From contig DATFKA010000124.1 in NCBI GenBank assembly GCA_035268885.1, forward strand, positions 1-64,000: a stretch of DNA of 64,000 nt. The letters are read 5' to 3'. Below, piece by piece: positions 45,996 through 54,862 of this stretch (positions within the stretch are counted from its first letter, which is position 1; every line of letters begins with the position of its first letter). The position numbers and the translations under genes were made by a program. The notes beneath the pieces were generated by a model. It had not been told where the DNA came from, searched no databases, and worked only from the letters and a program-made list of their open reading frames with translations. The DNA is from DATFKA01 sp035268885. Lineage in GTDB: Bacteria; Bacteroidota; Bacteroidia; Chitinophagales; Saprospiraceae.

Positions 45996-47720
45996 CTAAT
46001 CTTCCTGAAGAGCTAAATCGGCTTTAAGTAATTGTGCAGGGCTAATTTGGAAAGCTTTATCCAGCCCATAATGTTCCAGCCGGTTGTGGTAGAAATACAA
46101 TAATTGGAAACTATCACTCAGGATTTTTCCTTTTTTTAGGCGTAAGGGTTTTACGACGTGAAAGGCTCCCAACTGCTTAATACCGTCTCGGATGATGGTG
46201 TCGGTTTCTTCTTGCTCCAGTATTTTAGATAGTTTAATTTCTCCTTCGCTGGTCATTTCTCGCAGACGCTCCAGTATTTGCCCGGTAACGCAATGCAGAT
46301 TTGTTTCTGAAAAGCGATAATCCTCTTCCGGTAGCCGTAGAATACCGTAGAGATCCAGGCGTGGGTTTTCTTTTTTTAAAAGATTAAAGGCAGCAAAAGC
46401 AACCAAATGACTACTCAGGACAATATTATCTTTGAAATACCGGTCGACAATGGCATTACCCAATTCGGTGGTATACTGCTGTTCCCGCTGTCGGTTTTTA
46501 TTGACCTTACCATTCAGCTTGAAGTAATCAGCGATATCTAATTGATTACCGTATTTATCGAAACTATCGCCATTAATATCCACCGGGTTGCCCATGACAT
46601 CCATGGGTTGACCAATTGACAGGGTGATTTCTGTACCTTCGGCCAGGATTTTCCAGATAAACTGAAGCACTTTAAAGGGTTTATAGGAATTGTCTTTTTC
46701 TTCAATGTAACGTTCTTTTCCACTTTTTTTAAGATGCTGGTTAATCAATTGAGCCCCTTCCAGTACAAAGGGATAGCTCAGAATAAGTGGGAAAATGAAT
46801 ACTTTTTTGTCACTGCCAGATTGCAAAAGGTTTCGCTGGGCTTCGATAGTGGTACCGACCAGACCTAATTTCACTTTGTCTTCCAAAGCACCGGAGCGCG
46901 AACGCGTTCCGCCGGGAAAAAATATGCTGTTCACCCCCCGCTCAATGAGTAGGCGGGAGTTAATTTTCAATACTTTTAAGTAAATCGGGTTTTTCTTACG
47001 CCGATCAACCCGGTAGGCACCAATGCGGTTCATGAAATAAGCCGCATAGCCGGAATTGTAGAGGTTCAGTCCCGCGCCGTAGGAAAAAGAGGGAATACCG
47101 ACTACGGCATCCAATGCGTATCCAATCATTATCGAATCGAGATTGGAATGGTGGGTGGGGACCACCACAATACTTCCCTTCTTAAATAATTCGCGTAACT
47201 TCTCCACTTCTCCATAGACATTTATTTTTTCGTATAAACGTCTGCGGGCGCCGCCGTAGCGAAAAAAACCGCGTTGTTTAGCCTGGAAAAGGCGGTTGAA
47301 AAAAAAGGTGAGAAAACGCCGGGCAAATAAAAAGGTAGAGATGCGAAAAGTACCCACAATCTCCTCCGAGTATCGGTGTATAATCTGGCGAAGTAGTTCT
47401 TCATTATTCTTGGCTGCTTTCTCCCTGGGTTGATCCAGGGAATCTTTTACCAGACTTTTTTTGATGCGGCGCCAAAATTGTTTTTCGTTGGGGGGGTCTA
47501 CTTTCCAGGGCTCTTCCTTGATTCGAATCCGCTCGAGGTACATCGTCTCAGAGATGATTTCGCTGACTTTATCGGTCGGGTTTTCAAGGATTTCTTCCAG
47601 CGTATTCTCCTCCAAATCTTCAATGAACTGACGGCGATCTTCACTCAAATTATACACGGGCCAGTCCGAAAGATCGGGCATGACGTGTGGATGAACCGTC
47701 TCTATATTGTATTTACTCAT
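45996..47720 (-). CDS. PlsB-like glycerol-3-phosphate/lysophosphatidate acyltransferase
   Basis: The 574-residue product has the acyltransferase core between large N- and C-terminal helical parts, as in PlsB-type enzymes. Motif 1 is HHSNLD (HX4D, about residue 195), motif 3 is FFPGGTRSRSG (about 267), and motif 4 is FIFPLILSYPF. Motif 3 carries GG where 1-acylglycerol-3-phosphate acyltransferases have EG, resembling the GGRSR form of PlsB. No transmembrane helix is obvious. It begins the minus-strand run upstream of ggt but is separated by 150 bases. Confidence 0.83.
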   Translation of the reverse strand: MSKYNIETVHPHVMPDLSDWPVYNLSEDRRQFIEDLEENTLEEILENPTDKVSEIISETMYLERIRIKEEPWKVDPPNEKQFWRRIKKSLVKDSLDQPREKAAKNNEELLRQIIHRYSEEIVGTFRISTFLFARRFLTFFFNRLFQAKQRGFFRYGGARRRLYEKINVYGEVEKLRELFKKGSIVVVPTHHSNLDSIMIGYALDAVVGIPSFSYGAGLNLYNSGYAAYFMNRIGAYRVDRRKKNPIYLKVLKINSRLLIERGVNSIFFPGGTRSRSGALEDKVKLGLVGTTIEAQRNLLQSGSDKKVFIFPLILSYPFVLEGAQLINQHLKKSGKERYIEEKDNSYKPFKVLQFIWKILAEGTEITLSIGQPMDVMGNPVDINGDSFDKYGNQLDIADYFKLNGKVNKNRQREQQYTTELGNAIVDRYFKDNIVLSSHLVAFAAFNLLKKENPRLDLYGILRLPEEDYRFSETNLHCVTGQILERLREMTSEGEIKLSKILEQEETDTIIRDGIKQLGAFHVVKPLRLKKGKILSDSFQLLYFYHNRLEHYGLDKAFQISPAQLLKADLALQED

Positions 47721-47743
47721 GTTTTCAGACGATTAGATTTAGA

Positions 47744-48352
47744 TTAGATGTAAGGTAAATAATCTTCTCTTAGTGACTCTATATATTCCAGCATTTCACT
47801 ACGACCTTCTCCCGTATGGCTGGAGGTGATAAATTGCCGGGGCAACTCTTCCCAGCTTTCCAACATGGTTTGTCGGAATAATTGGATGTTTTCTTCCTGT
47901 TCGGCGGGTTTTAGTCTATCTACTTTCGTGAAAACCAGCAGGAAGGGTAAACGCATTTCGCCCATCCAGTTGATAAAATCCAGGTCGTTCTCCTGAGGAG
48001 TGACATTGGCATCAATCAATATAAAGGTGCAGACCAGGTTGGATCGTTTTACGAGGTAATCCTGAAGCATTTTACGCCATTTGGCCCGGGTAGTTTTAGC
48101 CCGTTTGGCATAGCCATAACCGGGAAGATCCACCAAATGCCATTGCTGATTAACGAGGTAATAGTTAATCATCTGTGTTTTACCTGGTTTCTTTGAGGTG
48201 TGGGCAATCTCTTTTCGATTGGTCAACATATTAATGAGGGAAGACTTACCGACGTTGGAGCGGCCAATAAAGGCAAACTCAGGTCGGGTATCTTCTGGAC
48301 ATTTATTGACGTTGGGGAAGCTTCCACGAAATTCGGCCTGCTGTATTTCCAT
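47744..48352 (-). CDS. engB: Ribosome-biogenesis GTPase EngB/YsxC
   Basis: This essential GTPase of 202 residues is needed for large-subunit assembly. All G motifs are seen: G1 GRSNVGKSS, G2 region PGKTQMINY, G3 DLPGYGYA, G4 TKVD and G5 SSHTGEG. Length and order are typical. It ends 23 bases before the acyltransferase start, same strand, so the two may be co-transcribed. Confidence 0.97.
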   Translation of the reverse strand: MEIQQAEFRGSFPNVNKCPEDTRPEFAFIGRSNVGKSSLINMLTNRKEIAHTSKKPGKTQMINYYLVNQQWHLVDLPGYGYAKRAKTTRAKWRKMLQDYLVKRSNLVCTFILIDANVTPQENDLDFINWMGEMRLPFLLVFTKVDRLKPAEQEENIQLFRQTMLESWEELPRQFITSSHTGEGRSEMLEYIESLREDYLPYI

Positions 48353-48545
48353 ATTATCTATCTACAGTGATCTATTTAATTACTCAAGCGTTAATGAGGC
48401 ACTCTATATTAAATTTTCCTACGGATTGGTGGTTTTGCCCCGAAAAGTGCATCTTTAATATAAGAAGTTCACAATCGAAAGTCTGTAACTAGTTTTTCAG
48501 ATTGGCTACAAAAACACCCAATCCAAAGTTCAAAAACATAAAGAA

Positions 48546-49202
48546 ATGAAAAAAAATCTAATTCTAACGCTCTTTTTTGCCCTAAGTACTACATTCCTGG
48601 GGGCTCAGATCCGTTTTGGCTTTAAAGCAGGACTCAGCTCTACGGATCTGGATGTCAGTCAATTGATGATTGATGAACCCGGCTTGTCCAATCGCTTAAC
48701 CCTCGCGCTGGAGGATGCTAATTACGGCATACAAATTGGTGCTTTGGCACGTATCTACCTGGGACGCAGCTTTATCCTCCAGCCCGAAGTGCTATTTAAT
48801 TCCAATACCGTTGAATTTGGAGTAGACGATCTGGATGACCCCAGCGTAAGCCGACGGGTATTCGAAGAGAGCTATCAGTACGTCGACATTCCTCTGATGT
48901 TAAATTGGGAATTGGCTTTTCTGCGTTTTCAGGCGGGGCCGGTGGGGCACGTTTTTCTGAATAGTTCTTCGGACCTGTATGATTTTCAGGATTACGATCA
49001 GAATTTTAACGATTTGACCATTGGATACCTGTACGGGGTAGGTATTGATCTTTGGAGTATAACGATCGATCTGCGGCGGGAAGGTAATTTTACTAAGTTT
49101 GGTAGCCATATTCGTTTTGGAGATACCCGTTTTCAATTTGATGAGGCTCCCTCTCGCTGGCTATTAACGGTAGGGTATGTGTTTGGGGATCGTCCAAGAT
49201 AA
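48546..49202 (+). CDS. PorT-like outer-membrane beta-barrel protein
   Basis: The 218-residue protein has a signal peptide (LILTLFFALSTTFLGAQ) followed by alternating amphipathic strands typical of an eight- to ten-stranded barrel (RFGFKAGLSSTDLD, PEVLFNSNTVEFG, YVDIPLMLNWEL). It ends in an aromatic strand, LLTVGYVFGDRPR. This pattern is found in the large Bacteroidota 'outer membrane beta-barrel (PorT)' family. The role is unknown. Its frame continues open beyond the stop codon for 52 codons. Confidence 0.8.
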   Translation: MKKNLILTLFFALSTTFLGAQIRFGFKAGLSSTDLDVSQLMIDEPGLSNRLTLALEDANYGIQIGALARIYLGRSFILQPEVLFNSNTVEFGVDDLDDPSVSRRVFEESYQYVDIPLMLNWELAFLRFQAGPVGHVFLNSSSDLYDFQDYDQNFNDLTIGYLYGVGIDLWSITIDLRREGNFTKFGSHIRFGDTRFQFDEAPSRWLLTVGYVFGDRPR

Positions 49203-49361
49203 TCCTTTATTCCGGCCGTTATCCAAAAGCGTTACGATAAACTCAAAAAGGGTTTTGAGAAAGGGAGTACCAGCTCCACGGCTTACTTTGATCAACTAAA
49301 TGAGCTCTGCGGTAATATTAGGTTTGGAAAGTTTTATGCTGGCGGGCCGAGCCCTCGTTGA
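49203..49361 (+). pseudogene. Open gene-like stretch without a start, possible gene remnant
   Basis: Directly after the TAA of the barrel gene the same frame stays open for 52 codons (…PAVIQKRYDKLKKGFEKG…, then SSTAYFDQLNELCGNIRFGK) until TGA at 49359. The composition is protein-like, with charged helices, and there is no start codon. It might be the 3' remnant of a lost gene, or chance. Confidence 0.25.
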
Positions 49362-49451
49362 AGGATAAAGAAGACAAAAAGTAAAAATCAATAGGCTGTA
49401 CTTCTAAAGTGTGGCCTTTTTTTTATTTTACCGTATACCAAATATTCCGAC

Positions 49452-50846
49452 ATGTTTTCAGCACAAACCTACATAGACCGCAGAGCAGGCTTAATATCCA
49501 GGATGAAATCCGGACTCGTTCTTTTAACCGGAAATGGGCTTAGCCCGATGAACTACACGGATAACACCTACCGCTTCCGGCAGGATAGTAATTTCCTGTA
49601 CTACATGGGCATTAACCAACCCGGAATGATGGCCCTGATCGACTGTGATGAGGGAGAGTCCATCTTACTGGGCAAAGAACCTACTATCGACGATTTTATC
49701 TGGACCGGACCCCTCGATTCCCTTTCTACGCTGGGCGAAAGAATAGGAGTAGAGAAGGTGGTGGCTATCCATCAAATCCACCCTATGCTCAGTAAAGCAT
49801 TGGAAGCGGGCCGAGAAATTCATTATTTACCCCCTTATCGCGCAGATAATGTAATTAAGATACACCGCTGGCTGGGTATTTCTCTGGACGATGCCAAAGA
49901 GGGCTATTCTATTCCGCTGATCAGAGCAGTGGTTGCTCAGCGAGAGATAAAGTCAGAAGAAGAAATCGTCGCTATGGAGAAAGCCCTGGAGGTTACGGCG
50001 GAGATGCATCTGACGGCCATGCGTACGGCTAAACCCGGAATGACGGAAGCAGAAGTTACCGGAAAGGTACACGGAGTAGCGGTCGGTCACGGTGGTGGCC
50101 TGGCTTATCCCATTATTCTTACCGTAGACGGACATAACCTCCATAATCATCGACATCATAATGTACTGAGAGAAGGACAGATGCTTTTGGGGGATTTTGG
50201 TGCAGAAACCGACGAGGTGTACAGTGGAGATATCACCCGAACTTTTCCGGTAGCTAAGAAATTCACAACGCAGCAGAAAGAGATCTACGACATTGTATTG
50301 CAAGCGCAACTGGATGCCATCGAAGCTTCGGTACCTGGTACTACCTTTAAATCTATCCATATACTGGCCGCTACCATCATGGCGAAAGGCCTAAAAGAAC
50401 TGGGGATTATGAAAGGAGATTTAAGTATGGCGGTCGAAGAAGGGGCACATGCCCTGTTTTTTCCCCACGGGCTGGGACATTCCATTGGTATTGATGTCCA
50501 CGATATGGAAGATCTTGGGGAGGCCTACGTAGGCTATGATAAGGATACGATACGCAGTAAGCAATTCGGGCTGCGTTCTTTGCGCTTTGGTAAGGCGCTG
50601 AAGCCAGGGCACGTGATGACGGTAGAACCTGGTCTGTATTTTATACCTGAGCTAATTGATCTTTGGAAATCGGAGGGGAAATTTACGGATTATATCAACT
50701 ACGATGCTTTGGAGGCTTACCGGGGTTTCGGCGGCGTCCGAATTGAGGATGATATACTGATCACCAAGTCAGGGAACCGTTTAGTCGGGCCGACTATTCC
50801 CAAGGAGATAGAGGAGCTGGAAGCTATTCGGGGCGAAGCTTATTAG
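49452..50846 (+). CDS. pepP: Xaa-Pro aminopeptidase (M24)
   Basis: A 464-residue pita-bread metallopeptidase removing N-terminal residues before proline. An N-terminal AMP_N-type domain (about 1-165) precedes the catalytic domain. Metal ligands are seen in GDFGAETDEVYSGDITRTFP (two Asp), HGLGHSIGIDVHD (His), MTVEPGLYF (Glu) and VRIEDDILIT (Glu). The set is complete, so it should be active. No signal peptide is present; it is cytoplasmic. The gene is monocistronic or heads a loose run with the next two genes. Confidence 0.93.
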   Translation: MFSAQTYIDRRAGLISRMKSGLVLLTGNGLSPMNYTDNTYRFRQDSNFLYYMGINQPGMMALIDCDEGESILLGKEPTIDDFIWTGPLDSLSTLGERIGVEKVVAIHQIHPMLSKALEAGREIHYLPPYRADNVIKIHRWLGISLDDAKEGYSIPLIRAVVAQREIKSEEEIVAMEKALEVTAEMHLTAMRTAKPGMTEAEVTGKVHGVAVGHGGGLAYPIILTVDGHNLHNHRHHNVLREGQMLLGDFGAETDEVYSGDITRTFPVAKKFTTQQKEIYDIVLQAQLDAIEASVPGTTFKSIHILAATIMAKGLKELGIMKGDLSMAVEEGAHALFFPHGLGHSIGIDVHDMEDLGEAYVGYDKDTIRSKQFGLRSLRFGKALKPGHVMTVEPGLYFIPELIDLWKSEGKFTDYINYDALEAYRGFGGVRIEDDILITKSGNRLVGPTIPKEIEELEAIRGEAY

Positions 50847-50961
50847 CCCTGTTGAGCACCGTTTTCTCTAAAATACCTACCAGAATATTAATAATTCCCT
50901 AAAGCCGCCTGGTAAAGAAAGAAAGTAGGACTGATTTTCGTTTCAGAAAAAAAGAACCATC

Positions 50962-51756
50962 ATGAAACGCACACTCCTGTTTTTTTTGCTTCTGGCTTTA
51001 GGGAGCCAACTAATAGCGCAGCCACAGACAAAATCTATTTTAGGTATAAGCGATCTGGATATGATCGAACGACTGATGCCACTCGTACCCGAGGTCAGTG
51101 TATTCGAAAGTAGTAATGTAGAGGAACAGAATATAAAGTCTTATCTGATGCCGGTACGCAGGGTAGAGAAGAATGGCTCGGAGGAAAGTTATCTGTTGGC
51201 CAGCTGTCTGGAGTATTACGTTAACCTCAATAAGAACTATAAGGTTAATTTGAGTCCGGACTACATCTCGCTAAACCTTCGTAATCAAGGAAAAAAAGTA
51301 GATTTTAAGACGGCTTTTCAGCAAATGGCAGAGACGGGTACCGTAAGTGCGGCCATTATGCCATACGGTTCTTCCCAGCTCACCGCTGCGGTATACGCTA
51401 CCCAGAAGTTTAACATCCTGAATTACCTGATCATTTACCGGGATATGACCCGCGAGCGGCAGAAAATTTTCGAACTGAAAAAAGCGCTGATTCGTGGTAA
51501 TCCGGTGATCGTAGAACTTTTGGCGGAAGCCAGCTTACCCAGTGCCATTGGTAAAACAGAGGTTCGGCTATCCAATAAAGGACAGGAAGTATACGCCCTG
51601 ATGGTGGTAGGCTTTAATGAAGAACGAAATGCTTTCGAAGTGATGAGTCCCTGGGGAAGTCAATGGGGGAAAGCGGGATATCTGTGGATCAGCTATGATG
51701 ATCTGAGTCGTCAGTCCACCGCGGCTTACGTGATGGTACCAAATGTGCAATGGTAA
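50962..51756 (+). CDS. Secreted papain-like protein with all catalytic residues replaced
   Basis: The 264-residue protein has a signal peptide (LLFFLLLALGSQLIAQ). Its C-terminal half resembles C1 (papain-like) peptidases. The segment NGSEESYLLASCLEYY lines up with the family's QGxxGSCWAFA helix, with Tyr77 at the nucleophile. VYALMVVGFNEE (Tyr211) lines up with the histidine strand GHAVxxVGY. VMSPWGSQWGKAGYLWISYD lines up with the NSWGxxWGxxGY motif, with Ser229 at the Asn. The oxyanion Gln is Asn71. It is therefore probably a pseudo-protease with a binding role. Cys82 is nearby but does not align. The assignment rests on pattern alignment by eye. Confidence 0.6.
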   Translation: MKRTLLFFLLLALGSQLIAQPQTKSILGISDLDMIERLMPLVPEVSVFESSNVEEQNIKSYLMPVRRVEKNGSEESYLLASCLEYYVNLNKNYKVNLSPDYISLNLRNQGKKVDFKTAFQQMAETGTVSAAIMPYGSSQLTAAVYATQKFNILNYLIIYRDMTRERQKIFELKKALIRGNPVIVELLAEASLPSAIGKTEVRLSNKGQEVYALMVVGFNEERNAFEVMSPWGSQWGKAGYLWISYDDLSRQSTAAYVMVPNVQW

Positions 51757-51828
51757 GATTTATTTATTGAATTATTGATTTATGAATTGGTGGTTTATAT
51801 TTACTTGAGTTTTCCTAATCACCACCAT

Positions 51829-52335
51829 ATGAAGCGCATTGGCCTATTATCAGATACCCACGGTTACCTCGACCCCAAAGTGTTCCATTACTTTGAAGAC
51901 TGCGATGAAATCTGGCACGCAGGTGATATTGGTACGCTAGAGGTACTGGAAGAATTGGAAGCATTTAAACCAACCAGAGCCGTTTACGGAAATATTGACG
52001 GAGCTGAAATTCGGGCGGCCACTGAGGAAGATTTGATTTGGGACTGCGAAGGGATGCAGGTACTCATGACCCATATTGGGGGCTATCCGGGAAGATATAA
52101 TTCCCGCGTGCGCGATTTACTGGAAAAGCACCAACCAGATCTATACATTTGTGGCCATTCCCATATCCTTAAAGTTATACCGGACAAAAAACGAGGTTTG
52201 TTGCATATCAATCCCGGTGCAGCGGGAAAGCACGGATTTCATAAGGTGAAAACAATCGTTCGTTTTTCGATTAACGACGGTGAAATACAGGATGCCGAAG
52301 TGATCGAACTGGGAAAACGGGGACAATTAGATTAA
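51829..52335 (+). CDS. YfcE/MJ0936-type metallophosphoesterase
   Basis: The 168-residue protein starts MKRIGLLSDTHGYLD with the first metal ligands. HAGDIG, YGNIDGAE and HIGGYP follow, with CGHSHILK and INPGAAGKHG at the end. It is a small one-domain cytoplasmic phosphodiesterase (YfcE/YsnB type) whose natural substrate is unknown. The ATG at 51829 is chosen because the earlier in-frame codons lie before the conserved start. Its stop interlocks with the convergent rrf2 stop in a shared TTAA. Confidence 0.93.
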   Translation: MKRIGLLSDTHGYLDPKVFHYFEDCDEIWHAGDIGTLEVLEELEAFKPTRAVYGNIDGAEIRAATEEDLIWDCEGMQVLMTHIGGYPGRYNSRVRDLLEKHQPDLYICGHSHILKVIPDKKRGLLHINPGAAGKHGFHKVKTIVRFSINDGEIQDAEVIELGKRGQLD

Positions 52336-52829
52336 CCGCGCTCCATTTTTTTCATCAGTTGTTGACCAATAACCTGCCTATCCAGGATCTCTTGTAAAAT
52401 ATTATCAGAGTTATACTCATCCCCCATCAGATGCTGGAGCGTCACATTTTCCAGAACCTTATCGACCGCCATCTGAATGATCCGCCACAGCGATCGAGTA
52501 GAGCAGTCTACAGAATTGGTGCACATGCGCTGGGAGCCACTGTGGTTAGCACAAAAGGCATCATCAAAGAGGCGTCCGTCGAGGGCACTCAGTAATTCCA
52601 TCATCGGAATATCTGCTGGCTTTTTATGCAGTACATAGCCGCCCTTGCGCCCGGGGGTACTTTGAATAAAACCCTGCATACGCAGGATACGGGTAATTTT
52701 GGCGACGTAGGAGACCGAAAGTCCTTCTTCCTCGCTCAATTGATTAATACTCAATCCTTCCTTATCTTTATTGCGGGCAATACGCAATAGAATGCGTAGC
52801 CCGTGTTCTTCTTTGGCAGAAATTTTCAT
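52332..52829 (-). CDS. Rrf2-family regulator with IscR-like cysteines
   Basis: The 165-residue protein has the Rrf2 winged helix (KISAKEEHGLRILLRIARN; LSVSYVAKITRILRMQGFI; GRKGGYVL). Three cysteines follow at 93, 103 and 109, a spacing similar to IscR's cluster ligands (92, 98, 104) but with a longer first gap. It is the last gene of the suf run. It is the natural candidate to sense Fe-S status and to bind the two palindromes upstream of sufB; that binding is inference. Confidence 0.88.
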   Translation of the reverse strand: MKISAKEEHGLRILLRIARNKDKEGLSINQLSEEEGLSVSYVAKITRILRMQGFIQSTPGRKGGYVLHKKPADIPMMELLSALDGRLFDDAFCANHSGSQRMCTNSVDCSTRSLWRIIQMAVDKVLENVTLQHLMGDEYNSDNILQEILDRQVIGQQLMKKMERG

Positions 52830-52841
52830 AGTTGTTGTTGA

Positions 52842-53153
52842 TTAGAACATGTCCAGGGCAAATCTCGCTTCTTCACTCATCATTTCCTTGGTCCACTGTG
52901 GGTCAAAGACGACCTGTAGGTCTACGTCGATCACTTCCTCAACCATCATGATTTTCTCCTGTACTTCCATGGGTAGCGAATCGGCTACCGGGCACATGGG
53001 TGTCGTCAGGGTCATCACCAGATTCACCTGGCCATTATCTTTAATGTTTACTTCGTAGATTAATCCAAGCTCGTAAATATCTACGGGGATCTCAGGATCG
53101 TATACCGTCTTTATTTGCTCGATTATCTTTTCTTTTACTGTTGTTTTGTCCAT
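52842..53153 (-). CDS. DUF59/MIP18-type Fe-S assembly factor (SufT-like)
   Basis: From the ATG at 53153 the 103-residue product is a compact DUF59 domain: VYDPEIPVDIYELGLIYEV, then MTLTTPMCPVADSLP with the conserved Cys. Members help deliver Fe-S clusters and are often fused to, or placed next to, suf genes. The longer reading frame (from 53186) overlaps sufE and adds a non-conserved leader. It lies directly between sufE and rrf2. Confidence 0.9.
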   Translation of the reverse strand: MDKTTVKEKIIEQIKTVYDPEIPVDIYELGLIYEVNIKDNGQVNLVMTLTTPMCPVADSLPMEVQEKIMMVEEVIDVDLQVVFDPQWTKEMMSEEARFALDMF

Positions 53154-53157
53154 CGCT

Positions 53158-53589
53158 TTAGCTTTTAGCGGCAAATGCCAATCCATAGAGTTTCATTTGC
53201 TTTACCATACTACGCAATCCATTTGATCGGGTAGGGGATAGGTGCTCTTGCAAACCTATTTTATCAATAAAGTATAGATTTGCCTGGGCAATTTCTTTAG
53301 GGGCCTGTCCGGAAAGGGTACGGACCAAAAGGGCAATGAGTCCTTTGGTAATGACGGCGTCACTATCTGCCGTGAATTCAATTTGTCCTTCTTTCTCAGC
53401 GGCTTCTAACCAAACCTGGCTCTGACAACCTCTGATGAGATGATCCTCATCTTTCAGACTGGGATCAATCAGGGGTAGTTTTTTACCCAGGTCGATGATG
53501 TATTCGTATTTTTCCATCCAGTCATCGCCAAAGAACGTAAATTCATCAACGATCTCCTGCTGGATTTCTTCTATTGTTTTTTTAGCCAT
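53158..53589 (-). CDS. sufE: Sulfur acceptor SufE
   Basis: SufE accepts persulfide sulfur from SufS. The 143-residue product has the reactive Cys in IRGCQSQVWL, the N-terminal EYIIDLGKKLP and the following GLIALLVRTLSGQ. All features and the length are those of normal SufE. It starts 10 bases after the sufS stop. Confidence 0.96.
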   Translation of the reverse strand: MAKKTIEEIQQEIVDEFTFFGDDWMEKYEYIIDLGKKLPLIDPSLKDEDHLIRGCQSQVWLEAAEKEGQIEFTADSDAVITKGLIALLVRTLSGQAPKEIAQANLYFIDKIGLQEHLSPTRSNGLRSMVKQMKLYGLAFAAKS

Positions 53590-53599
53590 AATAATTCGC

Positions 53600-54856
53600 T
53601 TAGCGTAGCATCTTTGCTGCGCGTTTTACGCCCTCCACCAATCGATTAACGTCTTCTTTATTGTTATAAAAAGAGAAGGATGCCCGAATCGTTCCGGGAA
53701 TACCGTAGCGATCCATTAGCGGTTGGGTACAGTGGTGTCCCGTTCGAACGGCAATACCTAATTTGTCGAGAATGGTACCTACGTCGTAGGGATGCGTGCC
53801 TTCCAGTAAAAAGGAAATAACACTGGCTTTCTGATCCGCTTCTCCAATGATACGAATACCGTCGATTTGTTTAAGCTTGTCGGTAGCGTATTCCAGCAAT
53901 TCTTGCTCGTACTGCCCAATCGCTTCGTGACCAATTTGCTCCACGTATTCAATCGCTGCGCCTAGCCCCACGGAACCTGAGATATCCGGCGTTCCCGCTT
54001 CGAATTTATGAGGCAAATGATTGAAAGTGGTCTTCTCAAAGGTGACCCGCTCGATCATTTCTCCTCCTCCCTGGTAGGGAGGCATGGCATTCAGTAATGC
54101 TTCCTTGCCATAAAGGATACCAATACCGGTCGGACCAAAGAGCTTATGTGCAGAAAAAACGTAGAAATCGGCATCTAAGGCTTGTACATCTACTTTCATG
54201 TGTGGGATAGCCTGTGCGCCATCGATCAGCACCGGTACATCCAGGGCATGTGCCTTTTCAATGATTTCTTCCACGGGATTGATGGTTCCCAGACTATTAG
54301 AAACGTGTACGACCGCTACGATTTTAGTTTTTTCCGTCAGTAGCCGATCGAATTCTTCCATGATCAACTCTCCTTTGTCGTTAATAGGGATCACCTTTAA
54401 TACCGCTCCCGTCCGCTCGGCAATCATTTGCCAGGGCACAATATTAGAATGGTGTTCCATTGCTGAAATCAGGATTTCATCGCCTTCTTTCAGGAACTTA
54501 CCACCGTAGGAGCTAGCCACTAGGTTGATACCTTCCGTAGTTCCGCGTACCAAAATGATTTCGTGTTCGTGCTCTGCATTCAGAAGTCGCTGTACAGCCC
54601 GGCGTCCGGCTTCGTAAGCATCGGTTGCCTGCTGGCTCAACTGGTAAACCCCACGGTGTACATTGGCATTTTGCTCTTCGTAATACTTTTCGAGGGCATC
54701 CAATACTACTCTCGGTTTTTGGCTGGAAGCAGCGCTATCCAGAAATACCAGGGGCTGTCCGTTCATGGAACCTTGTAAAAGGGGAAAATCGGCCCGGAGG
54801 GCAGCAAAATCTACTTTTGCTGCCGTGACCGGTGTATTTGTTATTGTTTTGCTCAC
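53600..54856 (-). CDS. sufS: Cysteine desulfurase SufS
   Basis: A 418-residue PLP enzyme that takes sulfur from cysteine. The PLP lysine is in SAHKLFGPTGIG and the active cysteine in RTGHHCTQP, with the group II loop; both fit SufS rather than IscS. Another diagnostic segment is LDSAASSQKPR. It starts 6 bases after sufD. Confidence 0.97.
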   Translation of the reverse strand: MSKTITNTPVTAAKVDFAALRADFPLLQGSMNGQPLVFLDSAASSQKPRVVLDALEKYYEEQNANVHRGVYQLSQQATDAYEAGRRAVQRLLNAEHEHEIILVRGTTEGINLVASSYGGKFLKEGDEILISAMEHHSNIVPWQMIAERTGAVLKVIPINDKGELIMEEFDRLLTEKTKIVAVVHVSNSLGTINPVEEIIEKAHALDVPVLIDGAQAIPHMKVDVQALDADFYVFSAHKLFGPTGIGILYGKEALLNAMPPYQGGGEMIERVTFEKTTFNHLPHKFEAGTPDISGSVGLGAAIEYVEQIGHEAIGQYEQELLEYATDKLKQIDGIRIIGEADQKASVISFLLEGTHPYDVGTILDKLGIAVRTGHHCTQPLMDRYGIPGTIRASFSFYNNKEDVNRLVEGVKRAAKMLR

Positions 54857-54862
54857 TATTGT

